From Akkermansiaceae bacterium (GTDB lineage: Bacteria; Verrucomicrobiota; Verrucomicrobiia; Verrucomicrobiales; Akkermansiaceae), in assembly GCA_015062055.1 (NCBI GenBank), contig SUVK01000016.1:1-46382 (forward strand): a stretch of DNA of 46,382 nucleotides. Direction: 5' to 3'. Numbering within the stretch: the stretch's first letter is position 1; every line of letters starts with the position of its first letter. Positions 7,936 to 15,676 of this stretch are shown one piece after another. Under the pieces are notes generated by a model. That model was given only the letters and a program-made list of their open reading frames with translations, did no database searches and was not told the origin of the DNA. A program made the translations under genes and the position numbers.

Positions 7936-9231
7936 ATGGCAATACACATTCAAATGAGCGAAGAAACGGAGCGCGAGCTCAAAAAAGCCTCGCTTCGCAA
8001 TAAACTCTCGGCATTGTTGTCGTGCATTCTGTTCATCTTGTTGGGTGGCGGCATTCTGATTTTGGTAGTGTACAATGTGGTCGCAACAGAGCCGGCCTCA
8101 TTCGTATCTTACAAGCCGAAAGCCAAGCCCAATGCTAAGACGACACGCAAGCAACCGTCCGAAGAAAACGCAATTCAAGAAGAGTCCTCTGCCTCTGACC
8201 CCACAACACCCGTTATTGTGAGCAACAGCCCCACGGCAGTATCTATGCCCATTGCTACCTCCATAGCCGATATGGGCGAAGGGCTCTCTGCCGATATCGG
8301 CATGGGTGAAGGATTCGGCGCCAGCGACTTGGGCGAAGGCCTCGGTGGCGGTGGCGATGGCCTCGGCTCCAAAGATGGTGGCGGCTCTACCCTGGAGGGC
8401 ACTTTCTACGACCTTAAGCTTAAGAAAAACGGTGCATCTTCCGGTTTGAAGGGTGGTCCCCAAGGCGAAGCTGCCGTTGTAGAAGCGTTGGCTAAATTCT
8501 TCAGAAGCTGGAACGAGCAAGAACTCAACAAGTACTACAAGTCTGAGACCAAGTTGTATGCCTCCAGCTGGTACTTACCGGTAGCATCTGCCCGTTACGC
8601 CCCCATTGCCTACGAAGTGGGCGACCCCTCAAAGCCGGAGTCCCAGTGGGAGTGTAAACCCGCTGCCTGGCTGGCCGTATACCGTGGTCGTGTTATCGCC
8701 CCCAAGTCCGGCAAGTTCCGCTTCATCGGCACGGGTGACGACTTCTTTGCGGTACGTTTTGACGGCAAAACAGTATTGGAAGCCGGTTACCGCGCCCCGA
8801 GTTACTACGATAAGTCGAACCCCACGGGGTGCTATATCTCCGATCCGGCCAAACGTGCACAATTCCTCAAAGATCGCAAAGGTTATGAGATGATTACCTC
8901 TGTTACCGGTTGCGATAAATGGAACAAAGAAATCGGCGGATTGGTAGCAGGCAAAGAGTTCAAAGTCGAAGAAGGCAAGACCTACGACATTGAAATTGCT
9001 ATCTCAGAAATTCCCGGTGGTGCTTTCGGTTTCGTGCTCTTCATTGAGGATGTGACGGAAGGCAAGAACTCCAAGGCCAAGCAGTATGACTTGTTCCGCA
9101 CTTGCGACACGAACCCCGATATCGACAAAGTGATGCAAGCCCTCAAAGACGCAAAATGCGAGATGCAGGGAGGAGCCAGAATCCCCTTCAACGAAGACTC
9201 TTGGGTATGGGAATCCGTACCGATGGATTGA
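7936..9231 (+). CDS. Membrane-anchored PA14-like protein, paralogue 2
   Basis: The 431 aa protein has the same plan as the product of 6384: transmembrane helix at about 27-49, Lys/Pro linker, Gly-rich spacer, PA14-like domain. The first 160 residues are nearly identical to paralogue 1, with only a handful of substitutions. The exposed C-terminal region differs clearly, for example RAPSYYDKSNPTGCYISD in place of RLPTRWDKSNPKAAWVSG, and the loop after it is shorter. The motif DDFFAVRFDGKTVL and the end (NEDSWVWESVPMD) are kept. The pattern fits a recent tandem duplication, or gene conversion of the anchor half, with diversification of the putative ligand face. Confidence 0.7.
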   Translation: MAIHIQMSEETERELKKASLRNKLSALLSCILFILLGGGILILVVYNVVATEPASFVSYKPKAKPNAKTTRKQPSEENAIQEESSASDPTTPVIVSNSPTAVSMPIATSIADMGEGLSADIGMGEGFGASDLGEGLGGGGDGLGSKDGGGSTLEGTFYDLKLKKNGASSGLKGGPQGEAAVVEALAKFFRSWNEQELNKYYKSETKLYASSWYLPVASARYAPIAYEVGDPSKPESQWECKPAAWLAVYRGRVIAPKSGKFRFIGTGDDFFAVRFDGKTVLEAGYRAPSYYDKSNPTGCYISDPAKRAQFLKDRKGYEMITSVTGCDKWNKEIGGLVAGKEFKVEEGKTYDIEIAISEIPGGAFGFVLFIEDVTEGKNSKAKQYDLFRTCDTNPDIDKVMQALKDAKCEMQGGARIPFNEDSWVWESVPMD

Positions 9232-9251
9232 TGCGTTGAAACAGAAAGCTC

Positions 9252-9291
9252 AAAAAATGCAGGGTGTCGGCACGGCATCCTGCATTTTTTT
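9252..9291 (+). terminator. Terminator after PA14-like gene 2
   Basis: AAAAAATGCAGG pairs with CCTGCATTTTTT, with a weakly paired loop and a run of seven T. Confidence 0.9.
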
Positions 9292-9292
9292 C

Positions 9293-9320
9293 TTGCGTAT
9301 CTCACAAAGTATGAGATACT
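9293..9320 (+). promoter_or_regulatory. Promoter with overlapping inverted repeat
   Basis: TTGCGT (9293-9298) and GATACT (9315-9320) are 16 bp apart. A perfect inverted repeat GTATCTCA-N7-TGAGATAC (9297-9319) covers the spacer and both boxes, a layout expected for a repressor operator. If this promoter is right, transcription starts near 9327, which makes ATG 9334 the more likely start of the downstream gene than ATG 9322. Confidence 0.5.
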
Positions 9321-9333
9321 GATGGGAGAGCGT

Positions 9334-12000
9334 ATGCAAGAAAAAGCTGAAAATTTTTACAAAGAGCCGACGAAGAAAGAGTGGCGCGGATTCTGGACAC
9401 TGGTAGCCGTGCAGGCGCAAAATGCGTTCAATGAAAAGGCGGTGCAATTTTTGCTAATCCCGTTGGGGGTATGGTTGTGGAGTGGCGAGGCCAGCACACT
9501 GGAGTACATATTAGGTGCCATTTTTGTCTTGCCGTACATATTATTTTCTCCATTGGTGGGGTGGTTGACAGACTGTTTTTGCAAGACACGCATCATCCAG
9601 CTGATGAGCGTATTTCAGATAGTGGTGATGAGCTGCATGCTCTTTTGTTTTTACAAACATGCGTTACCGGCATCCATAGCGTGGTTTGCCGTATTCGCCA
9701 CACAGGCAACCATCTTGAGCCCGGCCAAAAAAGGCATCGTAAAAGATCTACTGGGGTCACGCTATATCGGGTTTGGCAGTGGTATTATCGAAATCAGCAT
9801 GGTATTCGTGCTATTGCTGGCGCAGATAGGCGTATTCTTCTTATTCAGCTGGTTGTTTAATTCTTACTGTGCCACTCACACTGCGCATGAGATTGATACC
9901 GAATCGGGGTGGTATGCGGTGATATTACCCACATGGGTATTTTTGGGGCTGGCCTGCGTGGTGGCTATAGCCTCCATATGGTTGCCCTCATACCCGAGCA
10001 AACAAAAACGAAAATTCACCTGGAGCTTGTTGTACGAGCATTTCGGGCAAATGAAATACCTGTGGCGCGTGCGCGAGCTGAGACTCAGCGAGATGGGGAT
10101 TGCCTATTTCTGGTGTTTGGCGGGGTCGCTGTTTTTGATAGTGATTCAGATAGCCAAGACCATGTACCCGTTGGACACGGCGGCGTTCTCCATGCAATGT
10201 GGCATATTGATGGCCTGGCTGGGCGGGGGCGTAGTGATAGGCGGTGCGGTGGCATCATGCCTGTGCCGTGGCAAAACCGAGCTGGGGCTTATCCCCTTCG
10301 GTGCCATCGGTATCACGATAAGCACCTTCATGCTGACCATATTAGAGGCATCGTCGCCGTATAATCACCCCTTCTTGCTGCTGACGGGAGCCTTCGGCGC
10401 CATGTATTTGGTGCCGCTCAACGCCTACTTGCAAGACAAGTGCGATCCCGCCAACCGTGGTAACATTATTGCGGCGGGCAACTTGTTCGACAACCTGATG
10501 GGGCTGGGGGCTGTGGTGTTGATGTGGTTCATGCACGAGTGCGGGGCTACGCCCAACACGCAGTATTTGGTGCTCTTCCTCATGAGTGCCTTCATCATGA
10601 TTACCTCCCTGCGCCTCATCCCCAGCGACTTTATACGCATGATAGGCATTTGGGTGATGAAACTCTTCTACCGCCCGCGTGCCATCAACATCAAAAAGAT
10701 ACCCGAGGTAGGCGGCGCGCTGCTGGTATGCAACCACGTGACGTACGCAGATGCCCTTTTCCTCACCATGGTATGCCCGCGCCCCATACGCTTTGTGGTG
10801 GCAGAGGAGTTCATGGGTATCGGGATTCTGCGTTGGGTGCTCGAAATCTTCAACTCGGTGCCCATATCGAGCGATAATCCGCGCAAGGCTATCTCCGATG
10901 CCGCCGCCGCAATTAAGCAAGGGGACCTCATCTGCATCTTCCCCGAGGGGCAGTTGTCTCGCACCGGCTGCCTCACCCCCATACGCCGTGGGGTAGAGCT
11001 CATCGCCCGCCGCGCCAAAGCCCCCGTCATCCCCATTTACATGGACGGCATTTGGGGCAGCATCTTCTCCTTCTACCGCAACCGTTTCTTCTTTACCCCG
11101 CCCTTCAAATTACCGCGTCACCTGCCCTACTCTTACACGGTAGCCGTGGGCGACGCCCTGCCGGAAGGGTTCGGCACCAAAGACGTGGTACTCGCCTTCC
11201 GCGACTTGGCAGCCACCTGCTTGGAGAACTCCGGCGGCGGGCGCCGAGAACGCCTTTTACGCAATCTGGAGAAATGGGGGCGCAAGGCGGTAGTCTTTTA
11301 TGGGGATTACTCGTTGTGCGGCAACCAAGTGGCCGGTGTCATGATTAGCCGACAAATCCCCGAGAAAGCCCCCGAGCCCATACGCAAATGGCTTGAGTTG
11401 TTGCTTAAAGCCGGCAACGACATGGTAGCGCTGAACCGCTATTGGATGAATGTAGACCAAGTACGGCGAGTCAACGCCCTGAAAGAGGGGCGCCACCCCC
11501 TGCTCACCACCGTGGGGCACGATGAACCGCACGAGTTGGTACTGGGGGTTCTTTGGCCGCTCATCACTCATACCCAAGTGTACCTCATCGAAAACCTCAA
11601 AGCGCAAATACCCGAGAACATCTCGCAAATGGTAGGCTGTACTCACCTGCGCCGCATCTTGCTGGATTCCGTACCACCCAGGCAGTTACCCTTCTTCGAC
11701 TTCAGCGGGCGCGGTGACTTGGCCACCGCCAACACTCGCTGGCGCCCCGGCTACGCCACGGCAGAGGGTATCATCATCGCTATGAGCATGGGCAAGAGCA
11801 CCTACAAAGTACCCGATGGCACCAAACAACGCGGTATGCAAACCCGCACCCGTGGCATCTTGTTACCCTGCTTCAGGGTGCAATTCCCCGCAGACGATGA
11901 AGACGGCCTTACCGTTTCCGGCCCCAGCTTGTCCAGCGCTCATACCCTGAGCAATAAGCTCTATATGGATGAAAGCGGCTTCCTCAAGCAGCTTTTCTAA
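9334..12000 (+). CDS. LplT-type transporter / PlsC acyltransferase / degenerate synthetase fusion
   Basis: The 888 aa protein (892 if started at ATG 9322) has three parts. Residues about 1-430 form an MFS-type domain of 12 helices like the lysophospholipid flippase LplT. Residues about 440-640 are a PlsC acyltransferase with NHVTYAD (HX4D at 468-473) and FPEGQLSR (536-543), both catalytic motifs intact. The last 250 residues align in order with the acyl-ACP synthetase half of Aas: a LTTVGHDEP stretch where the P-loop should be, GYATAEG, and GILLPCFRVQFP...LTVSGPSLS. They lack the Ser/Thr-Gly-rich ATP motif and most of the C-terminal lobe. The likely job is uptake and re-acylation of lysophospholipid at the inner membrane. 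The acyl donor must come from elsewhere if the third domain is dead. Confidence 0.8.
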   Translation: MQEKAENFYKEPTKKEWRGFWTLVAVQAQNAFNEKAVQFLLIPLGVWLWSGEASTLEYILGAIFVLPYILFSPLVGWLTDCFCKTRIIQLMSVFQIVVMSCMLFCFYKHALPASIAWFAVFATQATILSPAKKGIVKDLLGSRYIGFGSGIIEISMVFVLLLAQIGVFFLFSWLFNSYCATHTAHEIDTESGWYAVILPTWVFLGLACVVAIASIWLPSYPSKQKRKFTWSLLYEHFGQMKYLWRVRELRLSEMGIAYFWCLAGSLFLIVIQIAKTMYPLDTAAFSMQCGILMAWLGGGVVIGGAVASCLCRGKTELGLIPFGAIGITISTFMLTILEASSPYNHPFLLLTGAFGAMYLVPLNAYLQDKCDPANRGNIIAAGNLFDNLMGLGAVVLMWFMHECGATPNTQYLVLFLMSAFIMITSLRLIPSDFIRMIGIWVMKLFYRPRAINIKKIPEVGGALLVCNHVTYADALFLTMVCPRPIRFVVAEEFMGIGILRWVLEIFNSVPISSDNPRKAISDAAAAIKQGDLICIFPEGQLSRTGCLTPIRRGVELIARRAKAPVIPIYMDGIWGSIFSFYRNRFFFTPPFKLPRHLPYSYTVAVGDALPEGFGTKDVVLAFRDLAATCLENSGGGRRERLLRNLEKWGRKAVVFYGDYSLCGNQVAGVMISRQIPEKAPEPIRKWLELLLKAGNDMVALNRYWMNVDQVRRVNALKEGRHPLLTTVGHDEPHELVLGVLWPLITHTQVYLIENLKAQIPENISQMVGCTHLRRILLDSVPPRQLPFFDFSGRGDLATANTRWRPGYATAEGIIIAMSMGKSTYKVPDGTKQRGMQTRTRGILLPCFRVQFPADDEDGLTVSGPSLSSAHTLSNKLYMDESGFLKQLF

Positions 12001-12046
12001 AGACCCGCCTTTTCTTGATAATACCCCTCGATAACAACTCGCGCGC

Positions 12047-12390
12047 CACTTTCTCTTGATTCTTGCCGAAATCCCGATGATTTAGGATTTGCCCGATAGC
12101 CGGCAAATCCTGAACCCATCGCTCGCATACCTGCCGCAGCATTTTGTTATATATTAAACAATAAAAACACCTGATAATAAACATTGTACATATTTATAAA
12201 ATATACTTTAAGAAAAATGCCAAAATTCTTAAAATGTATTTTATTTTTATTTCAAAGCATCGTTATCTTTTGATATTGTGCAACTAACACAAATGTCCAT
12301 TTTTGTGTACGCTTCACATTATGAACACATGGCAGTATTATATGACCCCATGGTAACGAACGACGGTGCAAATTAAATGCGAATGCCGAA
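12047..12390 (+). pseudogene. Decayed 3' end of a second AAA ATPase gene
   Basis: This stretch is homologous to 13818-14165, the last codons and 3' flank of the intact ATPase gene. The coding part can still be read as NPDDLGFAR, stop, PANPEPIARIPAAAFCYILN, so it is broken by an in-frame stop and point changes. The non-coding part is better conserved than the coding part. No feature of the upstream two-thirds of the gene is left: the remnant begins about 45 bases after the transporter fusion gene ends. Confidence 0.8.
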
Positions 12391-12410
12391 TTCACTCGCG
12401 GGAACGATAA

Positions 12411-12459
12411 TTAAAGTATACTTTAAGCTTTTTCCGCAAATTCTTAAAGTATACTTTAA
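12411..12459 (+). promoter_or_regulatory. Two perfect 16 bp palindromes (putative operators)
   Basis: TTAAAGTATACTTTAA occurs at 12411-12426 and again at 12444-12459. Their centres are 33 bp apart, about three helical turns, so both sites face the same side of the helix. The second ends 7 bp before the -35 box of the ATPase promoter. A degenerate half copy (TATACTTTAA) lies at about 12203-12212 in the decayed repeat. Confidence 0.7.
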
Positions 12460-12466
12460 TTATAGC

Positions 12467-12494
12467 TTGACAACTATCGACTCAAAGTTATAAT
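12467..12494 (+). promoter_or_regulatory. Strong sigma70-type promoter of the ATPase gene
   Basis: TTGACA (12467-12472) and TATAAT (12489-12494) match the consensus exactly, with a 16 bp spacer. An AAGGAAG ribosome site precedes ATG 12526. Confidence 0.85.
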
Positions 12495-12525
12495 AATTAC
12501 GTCGTTAAAAAATTAAGGAAGAATT

Positions 12526-13953
12526 ATGCTGGAGGACGTTCAAGTCAAACAATTGTTGTACCAATATAATCCCTGGTGGAATAATAGTGGACAGATGGAG
12601 GAACTGCCGACCGTACATCGTGCTGCCTATCACGAAGTTCTCAGTACCATAAAGAGCGATGATGTAAGAAGATTTGCTGTACTGAGCGGAGCTCGACGCA
12701 TCGGAAAAACAACCGTTATGAAACAGGTGATAGCGCAACTGCTGAATGAGGGAGTTGCGCCTCAACACATTTTCTATCTTTCTTTCGACAATCCGCTTTG
12801 CAAATTAGTAGGCTTTCCTCGTATTCTTTCTGAATATGATGCAATGGTTCCAAAAGAACAGCAAAAATATTTTTTTCTGGATGAAATACAATATGCCGAA
12901 GACTGGAGTTTGTGGTTGAAAACACTTTACGACACACGACCGAACCTAAATCTCACAGCAACAGGCTCCGCAAGTCCCAGCATAGAGAAAGGAGCTGCTG
13001 ACAGTGGCGTAGGCAGGTGGAGAATACTGCGTATGCCTACACTTACCTTCAGAGAATATTGTGATATTGAACAAAATCTCACAAACTCAAGCATTGGTCA
13101 ATATTCTCTCGAAGAATTATCCAACATGAGCGCAGAGGAGTTTTCCATGCTTATGTTCAGCATGAGCGATATGCAAGCCTCTTGGAATCGTTATATTGCA
13201 TTAGGCGGTTTTCCCGAATTGTTGCGCATACAAAGCATACCAAGAGCTCAAATGCTTTTGCGGGAGGATGTGGCAGACAAAGTGCTTAAGCGCGATATCC
13301 CCTCATTATTCAATGTTAGAAACTCCTTGCAATTAGAGAAGATTTTCTTGTATCTTTGCTTGCATTCCGGCTCCATTATCAATATGGCTGAAATATGTAA
13401 AAAAATGGAAGGTGTAACTTTGCCTACACTTACCAACTACATCCGATACCTAATGGAAGCAAACCTCATATACGTATGCAATAATTTTTCAAGCTCGGGG
13501 AAAAAGATTCTTTCCTCGCAAAGCAAAATGTATGTAGCGGACGCTGCCCTACGCAACGCTTGTCTTATGATTTCTCCTGAGACGTTAAGTGACACGGATA
13601 TGGGCGCTTTGGTTGAAAGTGTCGTGTACAAACACTTGAGACACTCGTATGGTAATTCTCACCAGCTTGGCTATTTAATATTGAAGGGAAAGGAAAAACA
13701 AGAAGTAGACTTTGCCATCGCGCGTCCCACCGGTGAACAATTCTTATGCGAAGTAAAATACAAAAATGATTCTTCCATAACCCGCAACGATGCCATCTCT
13801 CATCTCTGCGCTGAACAATCCACTTTAGGAGCTTTCCTGATTACCCGAAATCCCGGTGATTTCGGATTTGCCCGACAGCAGGCAAACGCTAAACCCATCA
13901 TTCGTATACCTGCCGCTGCATTTTGTTATATATTAAACAGCAAAACCAACTGA
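12526..13953 (+). CDS. AAA ATPase with DUF4143/PD-(D/E)XK-like C-terminus
   Basis: The 475 aa protein has an AAA_14-type ATPase domain with Walker A GARRIGKT (55-62) and Walker B YFFLDE (115-120). A TGSAS sensor-like motif and a winged-helix/DUF4143 region at about 240-380 follow. Near the C-terminus, EVDFAIARP (D395) and CEVKYK (E409, K411) give the D-x(n)-E-x-K pattern of PD-(D/E)XK nucleases. Such proteins are widespread in gut bacteria, occur in many copies and have no settled role. The coding sequence is AT-rich against its neighbours, has a canonical promoter and a Shine-Dalgarno, and sits between direct repeats derived from its own 3' end. All of this suggests horizontal acquisition and local duplication. 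Confidence 0.85.
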   Translation: MLEDVQVKQLLYQYNPWWNNSGQMEELPTVHRAAYHEVLSTIKSDDVRRFAVLSGARRIGKTTVMKQVIAQLLNEGVAPQHIFYLSFDNPLCKLVGFPRILSEYDAMVPKEQQKYFFLDEIQYAEDWSLWLKTLYDTRPNLNLTATGSASPSIEKGAADSGVGRWRILRMPTLTFREYCDIEQNLTNSSIGQYSLEELSNMSAEEFSMLMFSMSDMQASWNRYIALGGFPELLRIQSIPRAQMLLREDVADKVLKRDIPSLFNVRNSLQLEKIFLYLCLHSGSIINMAEICKKMEGVTLPTLTNYIRYLMEANLIYVCNNFSSSGKKILSSQSKMYVADAALRNACLMISPETLSDTDMGALVESVVYKHLRHSYGNSHQLGYLILKGKEKQEVDFAIARPTGEQFLCEVKYKNDSSITRNDAISHLCAEQSTLGAFLITRNPGDFGFARQQANAKPIIRIPAAAFCYILNSKTN

Positions 13954-14165
13954 TAATAAACATTGTACATATTTATAAAATACACTTTAAGAAAAATGCC
14001 AAATTTCTTAAAACGTATTTTATTTTCGCGCATCGTTATCTTTTGATATTGTGCAACTAACACAAATGTTCATTTTTGTGTACGCTTCACATTATGAACA
14101 CAAGGTTGTATTATATGCCCCCCATGGTAACGAACGACGGTGCAAATTAAATGCGAATGCCGAAA
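13818..14165 (+). repeat. 3' end and flank of the ATPase gene (direct repeat copy 2)
   Basis: The segment matches 12047-12390. Besides the coding tail, both copies keep a TTTAAGAA...TTCTTAAA inverted repeat just after the stop (here about 13983-14010) and an ACACAAATG...ATTTTTGTGT hairpin (about 14054-14077). Conservation of these non-coding hairpins suggests they belong to the mobile or duplicated unit, as terminators or recognition sites. Confidence 0.8.
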
Positions 14166-14422
14166 TTCCATTGCAGGGGCGGTGGTGAACAGGCGTCAAA
14201 TCTCCTGCTCGATAACCGCCCATTTATTCACACCAAAAATTTAACACGTCGTCGCTAAAGCGACTATAGCGTGGCAAGCGCCGCTGCCGCAAGTAATAAG
14301 CAAAGCGACGTACAATAACTTTAAAGCCGCTGCTCGATAATGGGCAGCGGCATTTTTTGCGCCATTAGGGCACTGAACTCTGCGCGGAAAGTGCAAGCAG
14401 AAGCTATGGTGGAATTGACGCC
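14166..14422 (+). other. Gap with PEP-CTERM tail relic
   Basis: No gene is seen. At 14247-14258 the bases read CGT CGT CGC TAA, the Arg-Arg-Arg-stop end of a PEP-CTERM gene. The 36 bases from 14251 match the tail of the PEP-CTERM gene at 2270-2305. The sequence upstream of it does not encode a PEP-CTERM helix, so only the very end of a former gene remains, together with its likely terminator at 14326. Confidence 0.6.
14326..14358 (+). terminator. Rho-independent terminator
   Basis: GCCGCTGC pairs with GCAGCGGC around a TCGATAATGG loop, followed by a T6 run. No intact gene ends just before it. It probably served the vanished PEP-CTERM gene. Confidence 0.85.
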
Positions 14423-15667
14423 ATGCGCCACATGAGGCATGCTGGTTGCATGGCAATACGAATGAAAGAATGGGGTATGCAACAAGCGCCGGCGAGCACG
14501 GTGCGCATACCGGTAGAAAATTTACACGGGTGGGTAGATGCCACACAACGGCTGGGCAGCGGGTTGGCAAGTGCGGTGCTGGGCACACAAAAGCTCTTGC
14601 AAGATGAAGACAAGGTAACGGCAGAAGGAGAGTTGGCCGCATTCTCGGAGCAGTTGCACCGCATCGGCACCGAGACGGCGGCAGAGCTTGCAGCCCGAAG
14701 CCCGCAAGATTGGGATTACGCCTGGCAAGAGCTGAGTGCCCCACGCTTGGCAGAGGCCGTGGCAGCCCTGCCACCGGCAGCACGCGAGGCAGGGCAAGAG
14801 TTGGCAGAAGCCTACAGCGCGCAGGCATCATTACGCGCACGCCGCGACCACAAGATACGGACGATTGAGCAAGCACGCCAAAACTGGCAACAGCGCATAG
14901 ACCATGCCGTCAAAACAGGCGATGCCGAGCGCGCGGATCAATGGTTGCAAAGCGGTGAAGGCATCTTTGTGCCTGCGGCCGAAATAGAACAACGCCGGGA
15001 GACCACCCGCAGCCAAGCATGTGTAGCCCGCTGGCGAGAGGCCATGCAAGCCGACCCGCTGCAAGCCTTGGCAGCTTACCACAGTGCCACGGCAGAGCAG
15101 TTACCCGCAACCGAGCAAGACCGCCGCAGTTTGGATGCCGAGGTGCACCAACACATGGCCAATACCCGCCGCAAGTTGGCGCAGGAGATGCTGACCACCC
15201 CTCACCGACAAGATTTGCAACCCGCCGTTGCGGCCGGTGTATTGACGCAGCAAGAATACGAGCAGGCATGCGCAGAGCCACGAGCACTCAACACCGCAGA
15301 GCAAATAGATTGGATGCGCCGTATAGACGAATGCGCCGACGACGACACCGCCCGCACCAACATATTGATGGCTATTGCCACCGCTCCCATAGAGCCCGCC
15401 ACCCGCAACCGCCTGCAAGCCCGTGCCGAGCAGGCAACACGCGTGGCCCCGGCAGACCGCCGCACGCTCTCTCGCCACCTGCTGCATTTATTTTCGCAAG
15501 GTGGGTTCGGCTGCCCGAGAGACCTCGAGGCACAGCAACGTCTTTGCACCCTGCAACAGACAGGCTTTACCCTATTGGCAGAGCAAGGCCCCGATGCTGT
15601 TGCCGAATGGCTGCGCGGGGTAAGTGCCCCGGGCAATGCCTGGGTTTGTTTTTCCGATTTAACCTGA
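14423..15667 (+). CDS. Phage-like structural protein, unknown (414 aa)
   Basis: I do not recognise this protein. It is 414 aa, rich in Ala, Gln, Glu and Arg, and predicted mostly helical with long heptad-like stretches (about 60-220). It has no signal peptide or membrane helix. The start is uncertain: ATGs at 14423, 14450, 14462 and 14477 are all in frame. It is followed after 9 bases by the 1773 aa gene and then by a large terminase gene. This order, internal virion or core proteins just before the terminase, is seen in T7-like podoviruses, which suggests an internal virion protein. That is inference from context only. Confidence 0.6.
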   Translation: MRHMRHAGCMAIRMKEWGMQQAPASTVRIPVENLHGWVDATQRLGSGLASAVLGTQKLLQDEDKVTAEGELAAFSEQLHRIGTETAAELAARSPQDWDYAWQELSAPRLAEAVAALPPAAREAGQELAEAYSAQASLRARRDHKIRTIEQARQNWQQRIDHAVKTGDAERADQWLQSGEGIFVPAAEIEQRRETTRSQACVARWREAMQADPLQALAAYHSATAEQLPATEQDRRSLDAEVHQHMANTRRKLAQEMLTTPHRQDLQPAVAAGVLTQQEYEQACAEPRALNTAEQIDWMRRIDECADDDTARTNILMAIATAPIEPATRNRLQARAEQATRVAPADRRTLSRHLLHLFSQGGFGCPRDLEAQQRLCTLQQTGFTLLAEQGPDAVAEWLRGVSAPGNAWVCFSDLT

Positions 15668-15676
15668 CCAACTCTT

